Below are positions 39,716 through 54,846 of a stretch of 64,000 nt of DNA, piece after piece; within the stretch, counting starts at the first letter, position 1; each line of letters begins with the position of its first letter. The notes beneath the pieces are model-generated. The model did not search any database and was not told the origin of the DNA. It was given only the letters and a program-made list of their open reading frames with translations. The DNA is from an uncultured Pelagibacteraceae bacterium (GTDB taxonomy: Bacteria > Pseudomonadota > Alphaproteobacteria > Pelagibacterales > Pelagibacteraceae). Both the position numbers and the translations under genes were made by a program. The stretch covers positions 1-64,000 of the forward strand of contig CACOSS010000001.1 of NCBI GenBank assembly GCA_902629955.1, given 5' to 3'.

Positions 39716-42700
39716 AAAAATACTAGTAGTTGGTGCTGGCCCAATAATAATTGGACAAGCTTGTGAGTTTGATTATTCCGGGACACAAGCCTGCAAAGCT
39801 CTTAAAGATGAAGGATATGAGGTAATACTTCTTAATTCTAACCCAGCAACAATAATGACAGATCCTGATATTGCTGATAAAACATATATAGAACCAATCT
39901 CGATAGAAATATTAGAAAAAATTTTAATCAAAGAAAAGCCAAATGCGATCTTGCCAACAATGGGGGGCCAAACAGCACTAAATTTAGCTATGGAGGCAAA
40001 AAAGAAAGGTGTCTTAAAAAAATATAATATTGATCTAATAGGTGCAAATTCTAGTGCAATAGCAAACGCTGAGGATAGGAAAAAGTTTCGAAAAAATATG
40101 TCCGAGATAGGACTAGATTTACCAAAGTCAAAAATAGTTAATCGAGAAAAAGATGCCAAGAAAGCTCTAAAAAGTATTGGGTTACCAGCGATAATACGAC
40201 CAGCTTTTACATTGGGTGGTTTAGGAGGAGGAATAGCAAAAAATAAGAAAGAATTTTTTAAAATTGTGAAGAACGGTCTTCAAGAATCTCCAGTATCTCA
40301 GGTTTTAATAGAAGAATGTTTAGAAGGTTGGAAAGAGTATGAGATGGAAGTTGTTAGAGATAAAAAAGATAATTGTATAATAATATGTTCGATAGAAAAT
40401 GTTGATCCAATGGGGATACATACTGGTGACTCAATTACAGTTGCTCCAGCACTTACACTCACAGATAAAGAGTATCAAATAATGAGAAATGCTTCCATTG
40501 CGTGCTTGAGAAAAATTGGCGTTGAAACCGGAGGGTCAAATGTACAGTTTGCTATTAATCCTAAAAATGGTCGCATGGTTATTATAGAAATGAATCCAAG
40601 AGTTTCCAGATCTTCTGCACTTGCTTCAAAAGCAACTGGATTCCCAATTGCAAAAGTTGCTGCAAAACTTGCTGTGGGTTACACACTAGATGAGCTAAAA
40701 AATGAGATTACTAAAGTTACACCTGCATCATTTGAACCTACAATTGACTATGTTGTAACAAAAATTCCAAGATTTACTTTTGAAAAATTCACACAATCAC
40801 CAGCTATTTTAGGTACATCAATGAAATCTGTTGGTGAAGCAATGTCTATTGGTAGAAATTTTAAAGAATCTTTACAAAAAGCATTGAATTCCTTGGAAAT
40901 TGGTCTTTCTGGTTTGGATCAAATTTTTAATTTTTCTACAAAAGAAATTACCAAAAATTTAAAAACTAATATACCAAATCGAATTCTTTTAGTTGCAGAA
41001 GCTTTAAGAAAAAAATTCACTATAAGTAAAATTCATAAATTATCAGGAATTGATCCATGGTTTATAGATCAGATTAAAGAAATCATAGATGCTGAAAAAT
41101 TAATAAGATCAAAAGGTATTCCTAAAAAATTCAACGAATTTAATAAAATTAAATCAATAGGATTTTCAGATAAGAAAATAGCTCAACTATGTAATGTTGA
41201 AGAGAAAATAGTTAGGAAAAAAAGAGAGGCTTTAAAGATTTTTCCTGTGTATAAAAAAGTTGATACTTGTGCTGCAGAGTTTAAGTCATACACGCCCTAT
41301 ATGTACTCTACTTATCAAAGGAATTTTACTACCTACTCAGAATGTGAGTCCGACCCATCAAAAAAAAATAAAATAATCATTTTAGGTGGTGGGCCTAATA
41401 GAATTGGTCAAGGAATTGAGTTTGATTACTGTTGTTGCCAAGCTAGTTATGCTTTGAAAGAAGCTGGTTTTGAAACAATTATGATCAACTGTAATCCTGA
41501 AACTGTTTCTACTGATTATGATACAAGTGATAGATTATATTTTGAACCTCTAATAGAGGAATACGTTTACAACATTATTTTAAAAGAAAAATCAAAAGGA
41601 AACTTAGTTGGTATTATAGCGCAATTCGGTGGACAAACGCCGATTAAACTAGCAAAGTTTCTTCACGAAAATTCATTGCCAATTTTAGGTACACAATACA
41701 CTTCTATAGATTTGGCCGAAGATAGAGATAGATTTAGAAAACTTCTAATTAAATTAAAACTTAAACAGGCAGATAGTGGTATAGCTTTTAAACCTTCAGA
41801 AGCAGTAAAAATATCAGAAAAAATTGGTTTACCTGTGGTTGTTCGACCCTCATACGTTTTGGGAGGCAGAGCAATGGAGATTGTTTATGAGAAAAAACAA
41901 TTAAATAATTTTATTTTAGAAGCTTTCAAAGCGTCTGAAAAAAACCCGATATTAATTGATAAGTTTATAGATAATGCAATGGAGATAGATGTAGATGCTA
42001 TCTCAGATGGTAAAGATGTTTATGTGGCTGGTATAATGCAACACATTGAGGAAGCTGGAATTCATTCCGGTGATTCTGCATGTTGTTTACCTCCAGTATC
42101 AATTAAAAATAAACTAACAGAAGAATTGAAAGACCAAACAAAAAAGCTTGCTTTATCATTAAAAGTTAAAGGATTCTTAAATATTCAATTCGCAATTAAA
42201 AATGATGAGATCTTTGTAATTGAAGTAAATCCTAGAGCCAGCAGAACTGTGCCATTTGTCTCAAAAGCTAATGGTATTCCACTTGCTAAAATAGCCTCAA
42301 AGATAATGGCTGGTGAAAAACTTTCAAAATATAAACTAAAATATAAAACTAATAAAATGTATGCAGTAAAAGAGGCTGTATTTCCGTTTAATAAATTTCC
42401 TGATAGCGATTTACTTTTGGGTCCCGAAATGAAATCTACAGGTGAAGTAATGGGATTTGACGAAGATTTTGGAATGGCAGTTGCTAAAAGCCAAATAGCT
42501 GCATCAAATTCACTACCTGTTAAAGGAATGGCGTTTTTGTCTGTTAAAGATTCCCACAAACAGGAAATAGTTGGTATTGCTCAAAGATTAATAAAACTTG
42601 GCTTCACACTGTCTGCCACAAAAGGTACTTGTAACACTATTAAAAAAAATGGAATGAAATGTAAAAAGATCAATAAAGTAAGTAGTGGAAGACCTCACAT

Positions 42701-42917
42701 AGTTGATATTTTAAATTCAAAAAAAATTTCTTTGGTAATAAATACTGGTGGGGGAAATTCAGAGCACAGAATAAATGATGCAAGAGCGTTGAGAAGAGGA
42801 ACTTTAGCGAATAAAATCCCATATTGTACTAATATGTCTACTGCTTACTCATTTCTCGAAGCAATTAAATCTTTGAAAACAACAAAACTAAAAGTTAAAC
42901 CATTGCAAGATAATTAA
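39693..42917 (+). CDS. carB: Carbamoyl-phosphate synthase large subunit
   Basis: [35 protein letters not shown], duplicated ATP-grasp domains, C-terminal MGS-like domain. Confidence 0.98.
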   Translation: MPKRKDIRKILVVGAGPIIIGQACEFDYSGTQACKALKDEGYEVILLNSNPATIMTDPDIADKTYIEPISIEILEKILIKEKPNAILPTMGGQTALNLAMEAKKKGVLKKYNIDLIGANSSAIANAEDRKKFRKNMSEIGLDLPKSKIVNREKDAKKALKSIGLPAIIRPAFTLGGLGGGIAKNKKEFFKIVKNGLQESPVSQVLIEECLEGWKEYEMEVVRDKKDNCIIICSIENVDPMGIHTGDSITVAPALTLTDKEYQIMRNASIACLRKIGVETGGSNVQFAINPKNGRMVIIEMNPRVSRSSALASKATGFPIAKVAAKLAVGYTLDELKNEITKVTPASFEPTIDYVVTKIPRFTFEKFTQSPAILGTSMKSVGEAMSIGRNFKESLQKALNSLEIGLSGLDQIFNFSTKEITKNLKTNIPNRILLVAEALRKKFTISKIHKLSGIDPWFIDQIKEIIDAEKLIRSKGIPKKFNEFNKIKSIGFSDKKIAQLCNVEEKIVRKKREALKIFPVYKKVDTCAAEFKSYTPYMYSTYQRNFTTYSECESDPSKKNKIIILGGGPNRIGQGIEFDYCCCQASYALKEAGFETIMINCNPETVSTDYDTSDRLYFEPLIEEYVYNIILKEKSKGNLVGIIAQFGGQTPIKLAKFLHENSLPILGTQYTSIDLAEDRDRFRKLLIKLKLKQADSGIAFKPSEAVKISEKIGLPVVVRPSYVLGGRAMEIVYEKKQLNNFILEAFKASEKNPILIDKFIDNAMEIDVDAISDGKDVYVAGIMQHIEEAGIHSGDSACCLPPVSIKNKLTEELKDQTKKLALSLKVKGFLNIQFAIKNDEIFVIEVNPRASRTVPFVSKANGIPLAKIASKIMAGEKLSKYKLKYKTNKMYAVKEAVFPFNKFPDSDLLLGPEMKSTGEVMGFDEDFGMAVAKSQIAASNSLPVKGMAFLSVKDSHKQEIVGIAQRLIKLGFTLSATKGTCNTIKKNGMKCKKINKVSSGRPHIVDILNSKKISLVINTGGGNSEHRINDARALRRGTLANKIPYCTNMSTAYSFLEAIKSLKTTKLKVKPLQDN

Positions 42918-43576
42918 TAAACTTTCCAATCTGTATCAAAAGTTACATAATTTACTTGAAGACATCTACGTTCTTTGATTATTTCCTTTTTTTCCATTCC
43001 ATGCCAAGTATTGGGCCCACTAGAAAAGAAATAACCATAATTGTGCTTGTAAGGTAATGTTTTTACTTTTTTAAGATTATTGTCGTACAAATCTGTACCA
43101 AGATTTTCACTTTCATTTTCGTTATTAACAAAGAGTAAACAGGATAAGAGTTTTTCTTTTATATCGCAGTGAGGTTTAAGCCAAAATCCCTTTCTATCAC
43201 AAATAACTTCAACTCGGACAAATGAATTTGAAAGATCTTTCTGAATCATATTAGAAATTTTCTGATGAGTTTCTTTTTGTCTAAGCTCCTCGATAAAGTT
43301 AGTTAGACCAGGAAAATCTTCAGAATTTTCTTTAGTTACAAAACATCTAAATTTTAAAGCTTTACCCCCTGAACTAATTCCCTCTCTGAACTTTCCTTCT
43401 CCACCATCTATTGCTCTAGTTCCATCATACTCAAGTTTATGTTCATTTGGATTAGCAATATCAGCATTGATTATCTCATTAATTGCTTCGGTAGTTAATG
43501 GTTCATTTAACTCCCAATGCTTGAATGGTAATTCAAATTTTTTTGATTTATTATTTAAAGAGTTTAAAAATGACAT
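42914..43576 (-). CDS. Putative 2-oxoglutarate/Fe(II)-dependent dioxygenase
   Basis: HxD in [19 protein letters not shown], distal His/Arg in [23 protein letters not shown]. Confidence 0.6.
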   Translation of the reverse strand: MSFLNSLNNKSKKFELPFKHWELNEPLTTEAINEIINADIANPNEHKLEYDGTRAIDGGEGKFREGISSGGKALKFRCFVTKENSEDFPGLTNFIEELRQKETHQKISNMIQKDLSNSFVRVEVICDRKGFWLKPHCDIKEKLLSCLLFVNNENESENLGTDLYDNNLKKVKTLPYKHNYGYFFSSGPNTWHGMEKKEIIKERRCLQVNYVTFDTDWKVY

Positions 43577-44514
43577 TATTGTATCTTTCGTTTTATTTCT
43601 AAAGCTATCCTATCTGCTTCATTTAATTTTTCATAGTTCCAAGTTTCAAGCTTATTATCTAGTTTTTTTATTATATTAAGTTTTTCAAATAAATTTCTAA
43701 ATCTTTGAAATCTTATATCATTTCTTAAAGCTGGTATCATTGCGACATATACAGGCTTCCCAGTCAAAGCAGCCTCAGAAATCATAGAGGTAGAGTCGCA
43801 GGTTACAACAATATACTTTGCTAGGCACAAACTTGATAAATAAGCAGACTTATCAACTGTATCTACGACAGTTCGATTTTCAGTAAAATACTCTTTGCAT
43901 AATTCTATTGTTTTCTTTGGAGTTCTATTTGACGGAATTATAACTAAATGTAAATTATGATCTTTTAACATTCGATTAATTATTGAAAAAATTTTTATCA
44001 TATTTTCATCGTCGTAATTATAGTACTTATTTGGGCCTCCTAAAATTAAAGTGATGACATCTTTGCCTTTCTCCAATCTATTTAAAAGATAGTCTTTTGA
44101 ATTATTTATCTCTTCATGGGTTAAGTAGTGTATGGCCCCTTTTGTACTAAGAACGTTCGGCCCTTCAAGATTGTCATGTTCTGGACACACAACAAAATCA
44201 AAATATTTTAATGCTATTTTAGGATTTTGAATATGGATATTTATTATTTTTTTTTTTGATTTCTTTTTTAAATATAATGAAGGGATTATACTTTTTCTTC
44301 CACATGAAATTATAACATCAAAATCATGTTCTATTTGATTTTTAAAAACAAATTTTTTTACTGGAGTAAAAGAAGTGGGTATTAATTTCCAAAAACTATT
44401 TAATTCAATTTTCTCGTGAATATAATCAAAATTTAAGGCTTTTGCTAAGCCTTCAGTCTGACTAATCATCCCATGAAGCCCCTCAGTTAATAATAATGCT
44501 TTTAATTTAGTCAT
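43576..44514 (-). CDS. ELM1/GtrOC1 family (DUF1022) putative glycosyltransferase-like protein
   Basis: LTEGLHGMISQTEGLAKAL, ISCGRKSIIPSLYLKK, LGGPNKYYNYD, VTCDSTSMISEAALTGKPVYV. Confidence 0.85.
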   Translation of the reverse strand: MTKLKALLLTEGLHGMISQTEGLAKALNFDYIHEKIELNSFWKLIPTSFTPVKKFVFKNQIEHDFDVIISCGRKSIIPSLYLKKKSKKKIINIHIQNPKIALKYFDFVVCPEHDNLEGPNVLSTKGAIHYLTHEEINNSKDYLLNRLEKGKDVITLILGGPNKYYNYDDENMIKIFSIINRMLKDHNLHLVIIPSNRTPKKTIELCKEYFTENRTVVDTVDKSAYLSSLCLAKYIVVTCDSTSMISEAALTGKPVYVAMIPALRNDIRFQRFRNLFEKLNIIKKLDNKLETWNYEKLNEADRIALEIKRKIQ

Positions 44515-44535
44515 TTGTTACTATATAGCTTTGAT

Positions 44536-45483
44536 ATGAATGAAAATCCAACTAAACACACGAAAGTGTTAATAATTGGATCTGGCCCAGCTGGATACAC
44601 CGCAGCAGTTTATTCTGCTAGAGCTATGTTAAAACCAATTTTAGTGCATGGCATGCAACCGGGTGGTCAATTAACGATAACAACAGATGTTGAAAATTAT
44701 CCTGGTTTTGCAGAAGTTATTCAAGGTCCTTGGTTGATGGATCAAATGAAAGATCAAGCAAAAGCTGTGGGTACTGAAATGATAGAAGATCATATTGCTT
44801 CAGTCAATTTAAAGTCAAAACCTTTTGAGGCTGTGGGCGAAAGCGGTCAAAAATATACTGCGGACTCAATCATAATATCAACTGGGGCTCAAGCTAGATG
44901 GCTTAATATTAAATCTGAAGAGGAATATAAAGGGTTTGGGGTTTCTGCATGTGCAACATGTGATGGTTTCTTTTTTAAAGATAAAACTGTAGCGGTTGTA
45001 GGTGGTGGAAATGCGGCTGTAGAAGAAGCAATGTTTCTTACGAAATTTGCTTCAAAAGTAAAACTCATTCATAGAAGAAATGAATTAAGAGCAGAAAAAA
45101 TGCTCCAAAAAAAATTAATGGAAAATAAAAAAATTGAAATTGTTTGGGATACTGTAATTGAAGATGTTTTGGGAGATAAAGATCCTAAAAATGTAACAGG
45201 CTTAAAAGTAAAAAATGTAAAAACTAATCAATCTGAAGAAATGAAAATTGATGGTCTTTTTATTGCTATAGGTCATGATCCTGCCACCCAATTATTTAAA
45301 GATCAGCTTAAAATGGATAAAGAAGGTTATTTGATTACCAAGCCAGACTCGACTGAAACTAATATTCCTGGAGTATTTGCTGCTGGAGACGTAAAAGATA
45401 AAATATTTAGACAGGCCGTAACTGCAGCTGGTATGGGGTGTATGGCGGCACTTGAAGCTGAAAAACATCTATCTCATAACTAA
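44536..45483 (+). CDS. trxB: Thioredoxin-disulfide reductase
   Basis: VLIIGSGPAGYTAAVYSARA, CATCDGFFFKDK, VVGGGNAAVEEA, GVFAAGDVKD; likely ATG at 44536 rather than TTG at 44515. Confidence 0.96.
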   Translation: MNENPTKHTKVLIIGSGPAGYTAAVYSARAMLKPILVHGMQPGGQLTITTDVENYPGFAEVIQGPWLMDQMKDQAKAVGTEMIEDHIASVNLKSKPFEAVGESGQKYTADSIIISTGAQARWLNIKSEEEYKGFGVSACATCDGFFFKDKTVAVVGGGNAAVEEAMFLTKFASKVKLIHRRNELRAEKMLQKKLMENKKIEIVWDTVIEDVLGDKDPKNVTGLKVKNVKTNQSEEMKIDGLFIAIGHDPATQLFKDQLKMDKEGYLITKPDSTETNIPGVFAAGDVKDKIFRQAVTAAGMGCMAALEAEKHLSHN

Positions 45484-45488
45484 TAAAT

Positions 45489-47708
<2,220 letters not shown>

Positions 47709-47738
47709 TTAATTTTATTTTATTACTTTGTTTATTAT

Positions 47739-49913
47739 ATGCAAAATACATATCAAGATTTAATTACAGATTTAGAGGGAAAAAAACCTGAAATTAGCGG
47801 TAAACTAGAGGGTGGTAAAAAGTTCAAAATAAAGTCTGACTTTAAACCAGCTGGGGATCAGCCTGAGGCTATAAAAAAACTAGTAAATGGTGCTAATAAA
47901 GATCAATTTAACCAAGTGTTACTTGGGGTAACAGGTTCAGGTAAAACATTTACAATGGCAAAGGTTATTGAGGCCACAAATCGACCAGCTTTAATTTTAG
48001 CTCCAAATAAAACTCTTGCGGCACAGCTTTACGGCGAAATGAAAACTTTTTTTCCTGATAACGCAGTAGAATATTTTGTATCATATTACGACTATTATAC
48101 ACCTGAAGCTTATGTTCCTAGATCTGACACTTACATTGAAAAAGAAGCATCTATAAATGAGCAAATTGATAGAATGAGACACTCGGCTACAAGATCTCTA
48201 TTAGAAAGGGATGATGTTTTAATAGTGGCAAGTGTTTCATGCATTTATGGATTGGGCTCAGTTGAAGCATACAGTAAAATGACTTTAACACTTCAAAAGA
48301 ATTACGACTACAATCGAGAACAAATAATAAAATCCTTAATTAGTTTACAATATAAAAGGAATGATCAAAATTTTCATAGAGGAACTTTTAGAGCAAGAGG
48401 AGAATATTTAGAAATATTTCCCTCTCATCTTGAGGATAGAGCTTGGAGACTGAGTTTATTTGGAGATAAATTAGAAAAAATTGAGGAGTTTGACCCCCTA
48501 ACAGGCGATCAAGTGAGAGAGCTCAGTTTAATAAAAGTTTATGCTAATAGCCATTACATTACTCCAAAACCTACAGTAGAGCAGGCAATAATAAATATTA
48601 GGAAAGAGCTGGAAATAACACTTAAGAAACATAAAGAACAAAATAAATTGATAGAGGCTCAAAGATTAGAAGAAAGAACAAAATTTGATTTAGAAATGAT
48701 TGAAGCAACTGGAACATGTGCAGGAATAGAAAATTACTCAAGATTTTTATCAGGTAGAAAACCTGGAGAACCTCCTCCTACTCTTTTTGAATATTTTCCA
48801 GACAATACTCTAATTTTTGTTGATGAGTCTCATGTAACAGTTCCCCAGCTTAACGGGATGTTTAAGGGAGATAGGTCAAGAAAAAGTACCCTTGCGGAGT
48901 ATGGCTTTAGGTTGCCATCTTGTATGGATAACCGACCTCTTAAATTTGAAGAGTGGGATCTAATGAGAACTCAAACTGTATTTGTTTCTGCAACTCCTGG
49001 TCCATGGGAACTAGAGCAGACTAAAGGAAAGTACATTGACCAAGTAATTAGACCAACTGGTCTTATAGATCCCGAGGTTGAAATAAGGTCAGCTAAAAAT
49101 CAAGTTGATGACTTAATGCATGAATGTAAAAAAGTTGTTGAAAAGAACCATCGCGTTCTAGTTACAACATTAACTAAAAAAATGGCTGAAGACTTAACAG
49201 AGTATTTACATGAAAATGGAGTTAAAGTTAGATATCTACACTCCGATATAGACACACTTGAAAGAATAGAAATTATGAGAGATTTGAGGATGGGTGTATT
49301 TGATGTATTAGTTGGTATAAATCTTTTGAGAGAAGGTTTAGACATACCAGAATGTGCATTAGTAGCTATTCTTGATTCAGATAAAGAGGGATTCCTAAGA
49401 TCAGAGACGTCTTTAATACAAACAATTGGAAGAGCAGCTAGAAATGTTGAGGGAAAAGTAATTCTTTATGCAGACAAAGAAACGAAGAGTATTAAAAATG
49501 CAATCAAAGAGACTGATAGACGAAGACAAATTCAACTAGATTATAATAAAAAAAATAAGATAGATGCAAAATCCATCAAAAAAGAAATTAGTGATATTTT
49601 AGAAAGTGTATATGAGAAAGACTATGTTAAAATCAGCGAAGGATCAAATATAGGTGGAAACCTAAAAAAACATTTGAAAGGTTTGAATAAGAAAATGAAG
49701 GAAGCAGCTTCAAACTTAGAATTTGAAGAAGCAGCAAAAATAAGGGATGAAATTAGAAAACTTGAAACGACAGAATTAGAAATTACTTTAAATCCAAAAA
49801 TAAGACAGTACGATGTTAAAAATAAACTATACCCAAAGGGACGTTCCACCATGGGTATGCCCGGCACAAAAGTAACAAAAAAAAGAGACAAAAAATGGAA
49901 GCACAAAAGATAA
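47739..49913 (+). CDS. uvrB: Excinuclease ABC subunit B
   Basis: [55 protein letters not shown]-terminal UVR domain. Confidence 0.98.
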   Translation: MQNTYQDLITDLEGKKPEISGKLEGGKKFKIKSDFKPAGDQPEAIKKLVNGANKDQFNQVLLGVTGSGKTFTMAKVIEATNRPALILAPNKTLAAQLYGEMKTFFPDNAVEYFVSYYDYYTPEAYVPRSDTYIEKEASINEQIDRMRHSATRSLLERDDVLIVASVSCIYGLGSVEAYSKMTLTLQKNYDYNREQIIKSLISLQYKRNDQNFHRGTFRARGEYLEIFPSHLEDRAWRLSLFGDKLEKIEEFDPLTGDQVRELSLIKVYANSHYITPKPTVEQAIINIRKELEITLKKHKEQNKLIEAQRLEERTKFDLEMIEATGTCAGIENYSRFLSGRKPGEPPPTLFEYFPDNTLIFVDESHVTVPQLNGMFKGDRSRKSTLAEYGFRLPSCMDNRPLKFEEWDLMRTQTVFVSATPGPWELEQTKGKYIDQVIRPTGLIDPEVEIRSAKNQVDDLMHECKKVVEKNHRVLVTTLTKKMAEDLTEYLHENGVKVRYLHSDIDTLERIEIMRDLRMGVFDVLVGINLLREGLDIPECALVAILDSDKEGFLRSETSLIQTIGRAARNVEGKVILYADKETKSIKNAIKETDRRRQIQLDYNKKNKIDAKSIKKEISDILESVYEKDYVKISEGSNIGGNLKKHLKGLNKKMKEAASNLEFEEAAKIRDEIRKLETTELEITLNPKIRQYDVKNKLYPKGRSTMGMPGTKVTKKRDKKWKHKR

Positions 49914-50650
49914 TTATTACAGGAGGAGCAACAAGAATTGGAGCCGCCATAGCTGAAAGTTTGTCAGGTTTTAATAAAGAAATAGTTATTCAATTTAATA
50001 AATCAAAAAAAAGTGCGGAAAATCTTAGAAAAAAACTAACTCTAAATGGTACTAAAATATATCTGATTAAAGCAGATTTAAGTAAAGATAAAGATGTGCA
50101 AAAAATAATAAAATTTGCGAAAACAAAATTAAAATATTTTGATTGTCTAATTAATAACGCTTCACTGTTTGAAAACGACAAATTAGAAAACTTTACCTCA
50201 GATAGCTGGGAAAATCATATTTCTACAAACTTAAAAGCGCCTGCAACACTTTCAAAAGAATTTTCAAAGAATACTAGAGGAAAAAATAACAATATAATAA
50301 ATATAATTGATCAAAGAGTGTTTAAGCTTACACCTTTCTTTTTCTCATATACTTTGAGTAAAACTGGATTGTATACACTAACAAAAACAAGCGCTATGAG
50401 CCTAGCTCCAAATATACGGGTTAATGGTATAGCGCCTGGTCCAACTTTAAAGAATAAAAGACAATCAGAAAAACATTTCAGAAAACAATATTTAGCAACA
50501 CCTTTAAAAAAGCAAGTTGATGTTGAGCAAATTTGTAATGCTATTGACTTTTTTATTAAAAATAAGTCTATTACAGGACAAGTAATAGCTTTAGACAGCG
50601 GTCAAAGCTTAAACTGGCAAACACCAGACATTATAAGAGGTAAAGAATGA
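49895..50650 (+). CDS. SDR oxidoreductase, pteridine reductase/FolM-like
   Basis: TGGATRIG (TGxxxRxG), [32 protein letters not shown]; followed by folB-like gene. Confidence 0.8.
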   Translation: MEAQKIIITGGATRIGAAIAESLSGFNKEIVIQFNKSKKSAENLRKKLTLNGTKIYLIKADLSKDKDVQKIIKFAKTKLKYFDCLINNASLFENDKLENFTSDSWENHISTNLKAPATLSKEFSKNTRGKNNNIINIIDQRVFKLTPFFFSYTLSKTGLYTLTKTSAMSLAPNIRVNGIAPGPTLKNKRQSEKHFRKQYLATPLKKQVDVEQICNAIDFFIKNKSITGQVIALDSGQSLNWQTPDIIRGKE

Positions 50651-51066
50651 AAAAAAATACTTTTAAAATTGTAAAACTTGAAAAGTCTCTTTTTAATTAC
50701 GAAAAAAAAGTAATTATTAATGAATTAATATTAAATCTCACGCTGGGGTATTATGATTTTGAAAAAGAAAAACCTCAGAAAGTAAAATTTAGCCTTGAAG
50801 TAAATTATAAAGATAAAAAACCTACAAATGATAGAGACTTAAAGTCTATAGTTAATTATGACAAACTTGTAAGATTAATAAAAAAATTGACAAAAAATAA
50901 GCATTATAATTTTTTGGAGACATTAGCAGAGGATGTGTTTGACGAATTATTTAAAGATAAAAGAATTGATAAAATTTCACTTCAAATTGAAAAGCTTGAA
51001 ATAATGAAAGATTGCACTTCTGTAGGTATTCAAATATCAAAAAAGAGAAGTCATGAGAAATATTGA
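50647..51066 (+). CDS. folB: Dihydroneopterin aldolase (FolB) family
   Basis: [56 protein letters not shown]. Confidence 0.85.
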   Translation: MKKNTFKIVKLEKSLFNYEKKVIINELILNLTLGYYDFEKEKPQKVKFSLEVNYKDKKPTNDRDLKSIVNYDKLVRLIKKLTKNKHYNFLETLAEDVFDELFKDKRIDKISLQIEKLEIMKDCTSVGIQISKKRSHEKY

Positions 51067-52888
51067 AATTGGAAAAAATGTTATAAAAAAAGAGTTACCT
51101 TTAATTCCAAAGTTACCTGGCATTTACAGGTTTATTAATTCTAAAAATGAGATCCTTTACGTTGGTAAGGCAAAAAATTTACCAAATAGACTGAAAAGCT
51201 ATGTATCTGAAAAAAATCATATAATAAGAACTGAAAGATTATTAGCTCAAATAGAAAAAATAGAAATAACCACTACAAGCAATGAGAGCGAGGCTTTGTT
51301 ACTAGAGGCCAATCTTATAAAAAAATTCAAGCCAAAATTTAATATTTTACTAAAAGATGATAAATCTTTTCCCTATATTTTTATATCCGATCATAAATTT
51401 CCAAGAATTGAGCGTCATAGAGGGGCTAAAAACAAACAAGGGAAATATTATGGTCCTTTTGCAAGTTCATTGGCAGTAAACAGTGCGATAAAAACATTAC
51501 AAAGAATTTTTTTAGTTAGATCTTGTACAGATCAACAAGTCGAAGCTGGTGACAAAACATGTTTTAATTATTTTTTAAAAAGATGTGCTGGACCCTGTGG
51601 GGGAAAAATAAGCGAAAATGACTATGCAAAACTTGTTGATGCAGCAGATGAATTTTTAAGTAAAGGAAAATCAAGAAAAATTCAAAAAACACTTTCGTCA
51701 CAAATGGAAAATGCTAGCGAAGAACTTGATTATGAGAAAGCTGCAATTTTAAGAGACAAAATTAAATCACTAAATATTATTCAATCATCTCTTACAATAA
51801 GTGAAGCAAATTTAATTGAAGCAGACGTTATTGGTGGATACAAAGAATCAGGTAAAACCTGCATTCAAGTTTTTTTTTATAGATCCAAACAAAATTGGGG
51901 TAATCAGGCTTTTTTTCCAAAACATGACCCTGATGAAAAATTAAGTGAAATTTTAAATTCTTTTATTTCTCAATTTTATGAAAATAAATCCGTACCTAGT
52001 TCAATAATTATAAGTGATGAAGTTAAAGAAAAGAAATTATTAGAAAAAACTTTATCTAAAAAAGAAGGTAAACAAATTAGTATTTCCACTGCCAAAAAGG
52101 GTTCTAAATTAAAAATTGTAAATCTTGCAATTAAAAATGCAAAAAATAGTTTAAATAGAAGACTTTATGAAAGTCAGAATAATAGGGATTTATTAAATAT
52201 AGTAGGTAAAAAATTTAATATTGAAAATAATATCGATTTAATTGAAGTCTACGATAACAGCCATATCCAAGGTACTAATAGTGTTGGTGCTCTAATTACG
52301 TATGGAGAGGAAGGTTTTATCAAGAAAAGATACAGAAAGTTTAATATACAAAATGAAAAGTTTCAACAAGATGACTATGGAATGATTAAAGAGGTATTAT
52401 CAAGAAGATTTAAGAGAGCAATACAAGAAAAAGGAAATTTTTTAAGTTTTCCAGACCTAGTACTTATTGATGGAGGTAAAGGACAATATTCATCTGCAAG
52501 AGAAACTCTTAATGAATTACAACTGAATGATATTCCTGTTGTAGCTATAGCAAAAGGAAAATTTAGAAATAGTGGAAATGAAACTTTTTTTCATAATGGT
52601 AAAGAGTATAAATTTTCAAGAAATGATCCTGCACTTTTCTTTTTACAGAGAATAAGAGATGAAGCACATAGGTTTGCTATAAGTGCGCATAGAGTTAGAA
52701 GAAAAAAGGGTTTGAGCAGATCTCTTTTAGATCAAATAGATGGTATTGGATCTATAAGAAAAAGAGCACTTTTAAACCATTTTGGCTCTGCTAGAGCTGT
52801 TGAATCTGCAAGTCTTGATGAAATAAAGTCAGTTGATGGAGTAGAAGAAAAAGTTGCAAAAAAAATATATAATTTTTTTCACGAATGA
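51053..52888 (+). CDS. uvrC: Excinuclease ABC subunit C
   Basis: [48 protein letters not shown]-terminal HhH. Confidence 0.98.
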   Translation: MRNIEIGKNVIKKELPLIPKLPGIYRFINSKNEILYVGKAKNLPNRLKSYVSEKNHIIRTERLLAQIEKIEITTTSNESEALLLEANLIKKFKPKFNILLKDDKSFPYIFISDHKFPRIERHRGAKNKQGKYYGPFASSLAVNSAIKTLQRIFLVRSCTDQQVEAGDKTCFNYFLKRCAGPCGGKISENDYAKLVDAADEFLSKGKSRKIQKTLSSQMENASEELDYEKAAILRDKIKSLNIIQSSLTISEANLIEADVIGGYKESGKTCIQVFFYRSKQNWGNQAFFPKHDPDEKLSEILNSFISQFYENKSVPSSIIISDEVKEKKLLEKTLSKKEGKQISISTAKKGSKLKIVNLAIKNAKNSLNRRLYESQNNRDLLNIVGKKFNIENNIDLIEVYDNSHIQGTNSVGALITYGEEGFIKKRYRKFNIQNEKFQQDDYGMIKEVLSRRFKRAIQEKGNFLSFPDLVLIDGGKGQYSSARETLNELQLNDIPVVAIAKGKFRNSGNETFFHNGKEYKFSRNDPALFFLQRIRDEAHRFAISAHRVRRKKGLSRSLLDQIDGIGSIRKRALLNHFGSARAVESASLDEIKSVDGVEEKVAKKIYNFFHE

Positions 52889-53469
52889 GAATAAAAATTC
52901 CAAACTATTTAACCATTGGTAGAATAATTATTGTTCCAATTTTCGTATTTACATACTATCTGCCTGGGTTCTATGGCGATGTATTACCATTTGCTTTATT
53001 TGTAATTGCTTCTTTTACAGATTTTTTAGATGGGCTTTTAGCAAGAATGTTTAAAGAAGAGTCAAAACTTGGAGAATTATTAGATCCAATAGCAGATAAG
53101 ATAATTGTTGCAACGGCTTTAATTCTTCTAGTAATGGATGAAACTATTAAAAATTATGAAGTGATAGCTGCAATTATTATTTTAACCAGAGAAATTTTAA
53201 TATCGGGTTTAAGAGAGTTTTTAGCAAAAGGTAAAATTAATTTACCAGTTTCAAATTTATCAAAATATAAAACATTTTTACAGATGCTCTCAATTTCACT
53301 TCTTCTGACTGGTGAAACTGGGAATAAAGTTATAAATTTTCAGGACTACAATGCCCAAACGATAGGTATAATTTTGCTATGGCTTTCAGCATTTATTACT
53401 TTATACACGGCATATGATTATTTACGAAAAGGTATTGATCACGCAATTTCTGAGGATAGTAAGGATTAA
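52885..53469 (+). CDS. pgsA: CDP-diacylglycerol--glycerol-3-phosphate 3-phosphatidyltransferase
   Basis: [18 protein letters not shown]-alcohol phosphotransferase motif [27 protein letters not shown]. Confidence 0.95.
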   Translation: MRIKIPNYLTIGRIIIVPIFVFTYYLPGFYGDVLPFALFVIASFTDFLDGLLARMFKEESKLGELLDPIADKIIVATALILLVMDETIKNYEVIAAIIILTREILISGLREFLAKGKINLPVSNLSKYKTFLQMLSISLLLTGETGNKVINFQDYNAQTIGIILLWLSAFITLYTAYDYLRKGIDHAISEDSKD

Positions 53470-54347
53470 GCAGCTTTTTTTTTTCTTACTAGCGAGTCGT
53501 AACTTGAGGATAATTCTAAAATTGTTTCACAAACTTTGTAATTATTTTTGTCTATTTGAGATACTGGGGTTACCTCAGCTGCAGTTCCTGTTAAAAAGCA
53601 ACCTTCAAAATCTGAAAGTTCATTCGGAGATATTTTTCTTTGGTGTACTTTAATATTTTTTGATTTAGCAATATCAATTACTGTACGTCTAGTGATTCCA
53701 TCAAGAAAAGAATCTGGTATCGGGGTATGAAATTCATTATTTTTGTCTTTAAAAAAAATATTTGCACCGGTGGCCTCTGCAATATTTCCCTCATGATCTA
53801 ACATTAAAGAATCTGTAAATCCTAATCTTTCAGCCTCATGTTTGGAAAGAGTACAAATCATATAAAGTCCTGATGCTTTAGTATCCCAAGGAACCGAGTC
53901 TGGAGCTGGTCTTTTCCATTTAGAAATATTTAATTTTATTCCTTCCGTTTTTAATTTTGGATCAAAGTATGTTCCCCATTCCCAGCTTGCAATCGCAACG
54001 TGGATTTTTGTTTTTTGTGCAGAAATTGCCATCATCTCGCTACCTCGCCACGCAAATGGTCTAATATATCCATTTTGCACTTTTTGAGCTGCAACTGTTT
54101 TTTTCGTTGCATTATTAATTTCTACTTGTGTGAAGGGTAATTCCATTCCCATTCTTTTTGCTGAATAAAAAAATCTTTCAGTATGTTCTTCAAGTTTAAA
54201 AATTTCTCCATCATAAACTCTAAGCCCTTCAAATATACAACTGGCATAATGCAGTCCATGGCTTAAGACATGGAGTTTCACATTTTGCCATTCAATAAGC
54301 TCGTTATTGTACCAAATTTTTCCTTCTCTTTTATCAAACGGTATCAT
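53466..54347 (-). CDS. ilvE: Branched-chain amino acid aminotransferase
   Basis: HGLHYASCIFEGLRVY, YIRPFAWRG, EATGANIFF, GITRRTVIDIA. Confidence 0.93.
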   Translation of the reverse strand: MIPFDKREGKIWYNNELIEWQNVKLHVLSHGLHYASCIFEGLRVYDGEIFKLEEHTERFFYSAKRMGMELPFTQVEINNATKKTVAAQKVQNGYIRPFAWRGSEMMAISAQKTKIHVAIASWEWGTYFDPKLKTEGIKLNISKWKRPAPDSVPWDTKASGLYMICTLSKHEAERLGFTDSLMLDHEGNIAEATGANIFFKDKNNEFHTPIPDSFLDGITRRTVIDIAKSKNIKVHQRKISPNELSDFEGCFLTGTAAEVTPVSQIDKNNYKVCETILELSSSYDSLVRKKKAA

Positions 54348-54408
54348 TAGATTTTATTTTCCAAAAAAATATCTTTGTATATATAATATGTCAATATAAC
54401 TTACCAAT

Positions 54409-54846
54409 ATGAAAGATCTTTTGTACTTAAAAGACGAACAATTAAAAGAGTTTATTGAAAAACTATTCATAAGTTACAGGGAGTCCTTTGGGGATGCCAA
54501 AAAGACCCTTGATAAGTATTCTTTAGGGGTAGCTCATCATAAGGTTATTCACATAATCTCTATTCACCATGGTATTACCATATCTAATCTTTTAAAAAAA
54601 TTAAAAGTAACGAAACAAAGTCTAAATAGAATTCTCAATGATTTAGTTAAATTTAATATTATCTCATTCATGAAAGATGAAAAAGATTCAAGAATGAAAC
54701 ATGTTCATCTTACAAAAAAAGGGGAAGAGGTTTTTAATGAAATTTTTTCATCTCAAAAAAAAAGAATTTATAATGCTTTTATAAAGTCCTCTTCGTTAGA
54801 AGTAAATAATTTCAAAAGTGTATTAAAAAAAATAATTAATGAATAA
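54409..54846 (+). CDS. MarR family transcriptional regulator (PetP-like position)
   Basis: Winged-helix: HHGITISNLLKKLKVTKQSLNRILNDLVKFNIISFMKDEKDSRMKHVHLTKKGEEVF. Confidence 0.9.
   Translation: MKDLLYLKDEQLKEFIEKLFISYRESFGDAKKTLDKYSLGVAHHKVIHIISIHHGITISNLLKKLKVTKQSLNRILNDLVKFNIISFMKDEKDSRMKHVHLTKKGEEVFNEIFSSQKKRIYNAFIKSSSLEVNNFKSVLKKIINE

Noticed and set aside
39773-40159. Antisense ORF of 128 aa within carB
   Set aside because: Lies fully inside a strongly conserved CDS; composition typical of an antisense shadow ORF
42185-42559. Antisense ORF of 124 aa in carB
   Set aside because: Shadow ORF opposite the conserved CarB C-terminal region
44515-44535. TTG start giving trxB a 7-residue extension and zero spacing to the ELM1 gene
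   Set aside because: ATG at 44536 fits the usual TrxB N-terminus better
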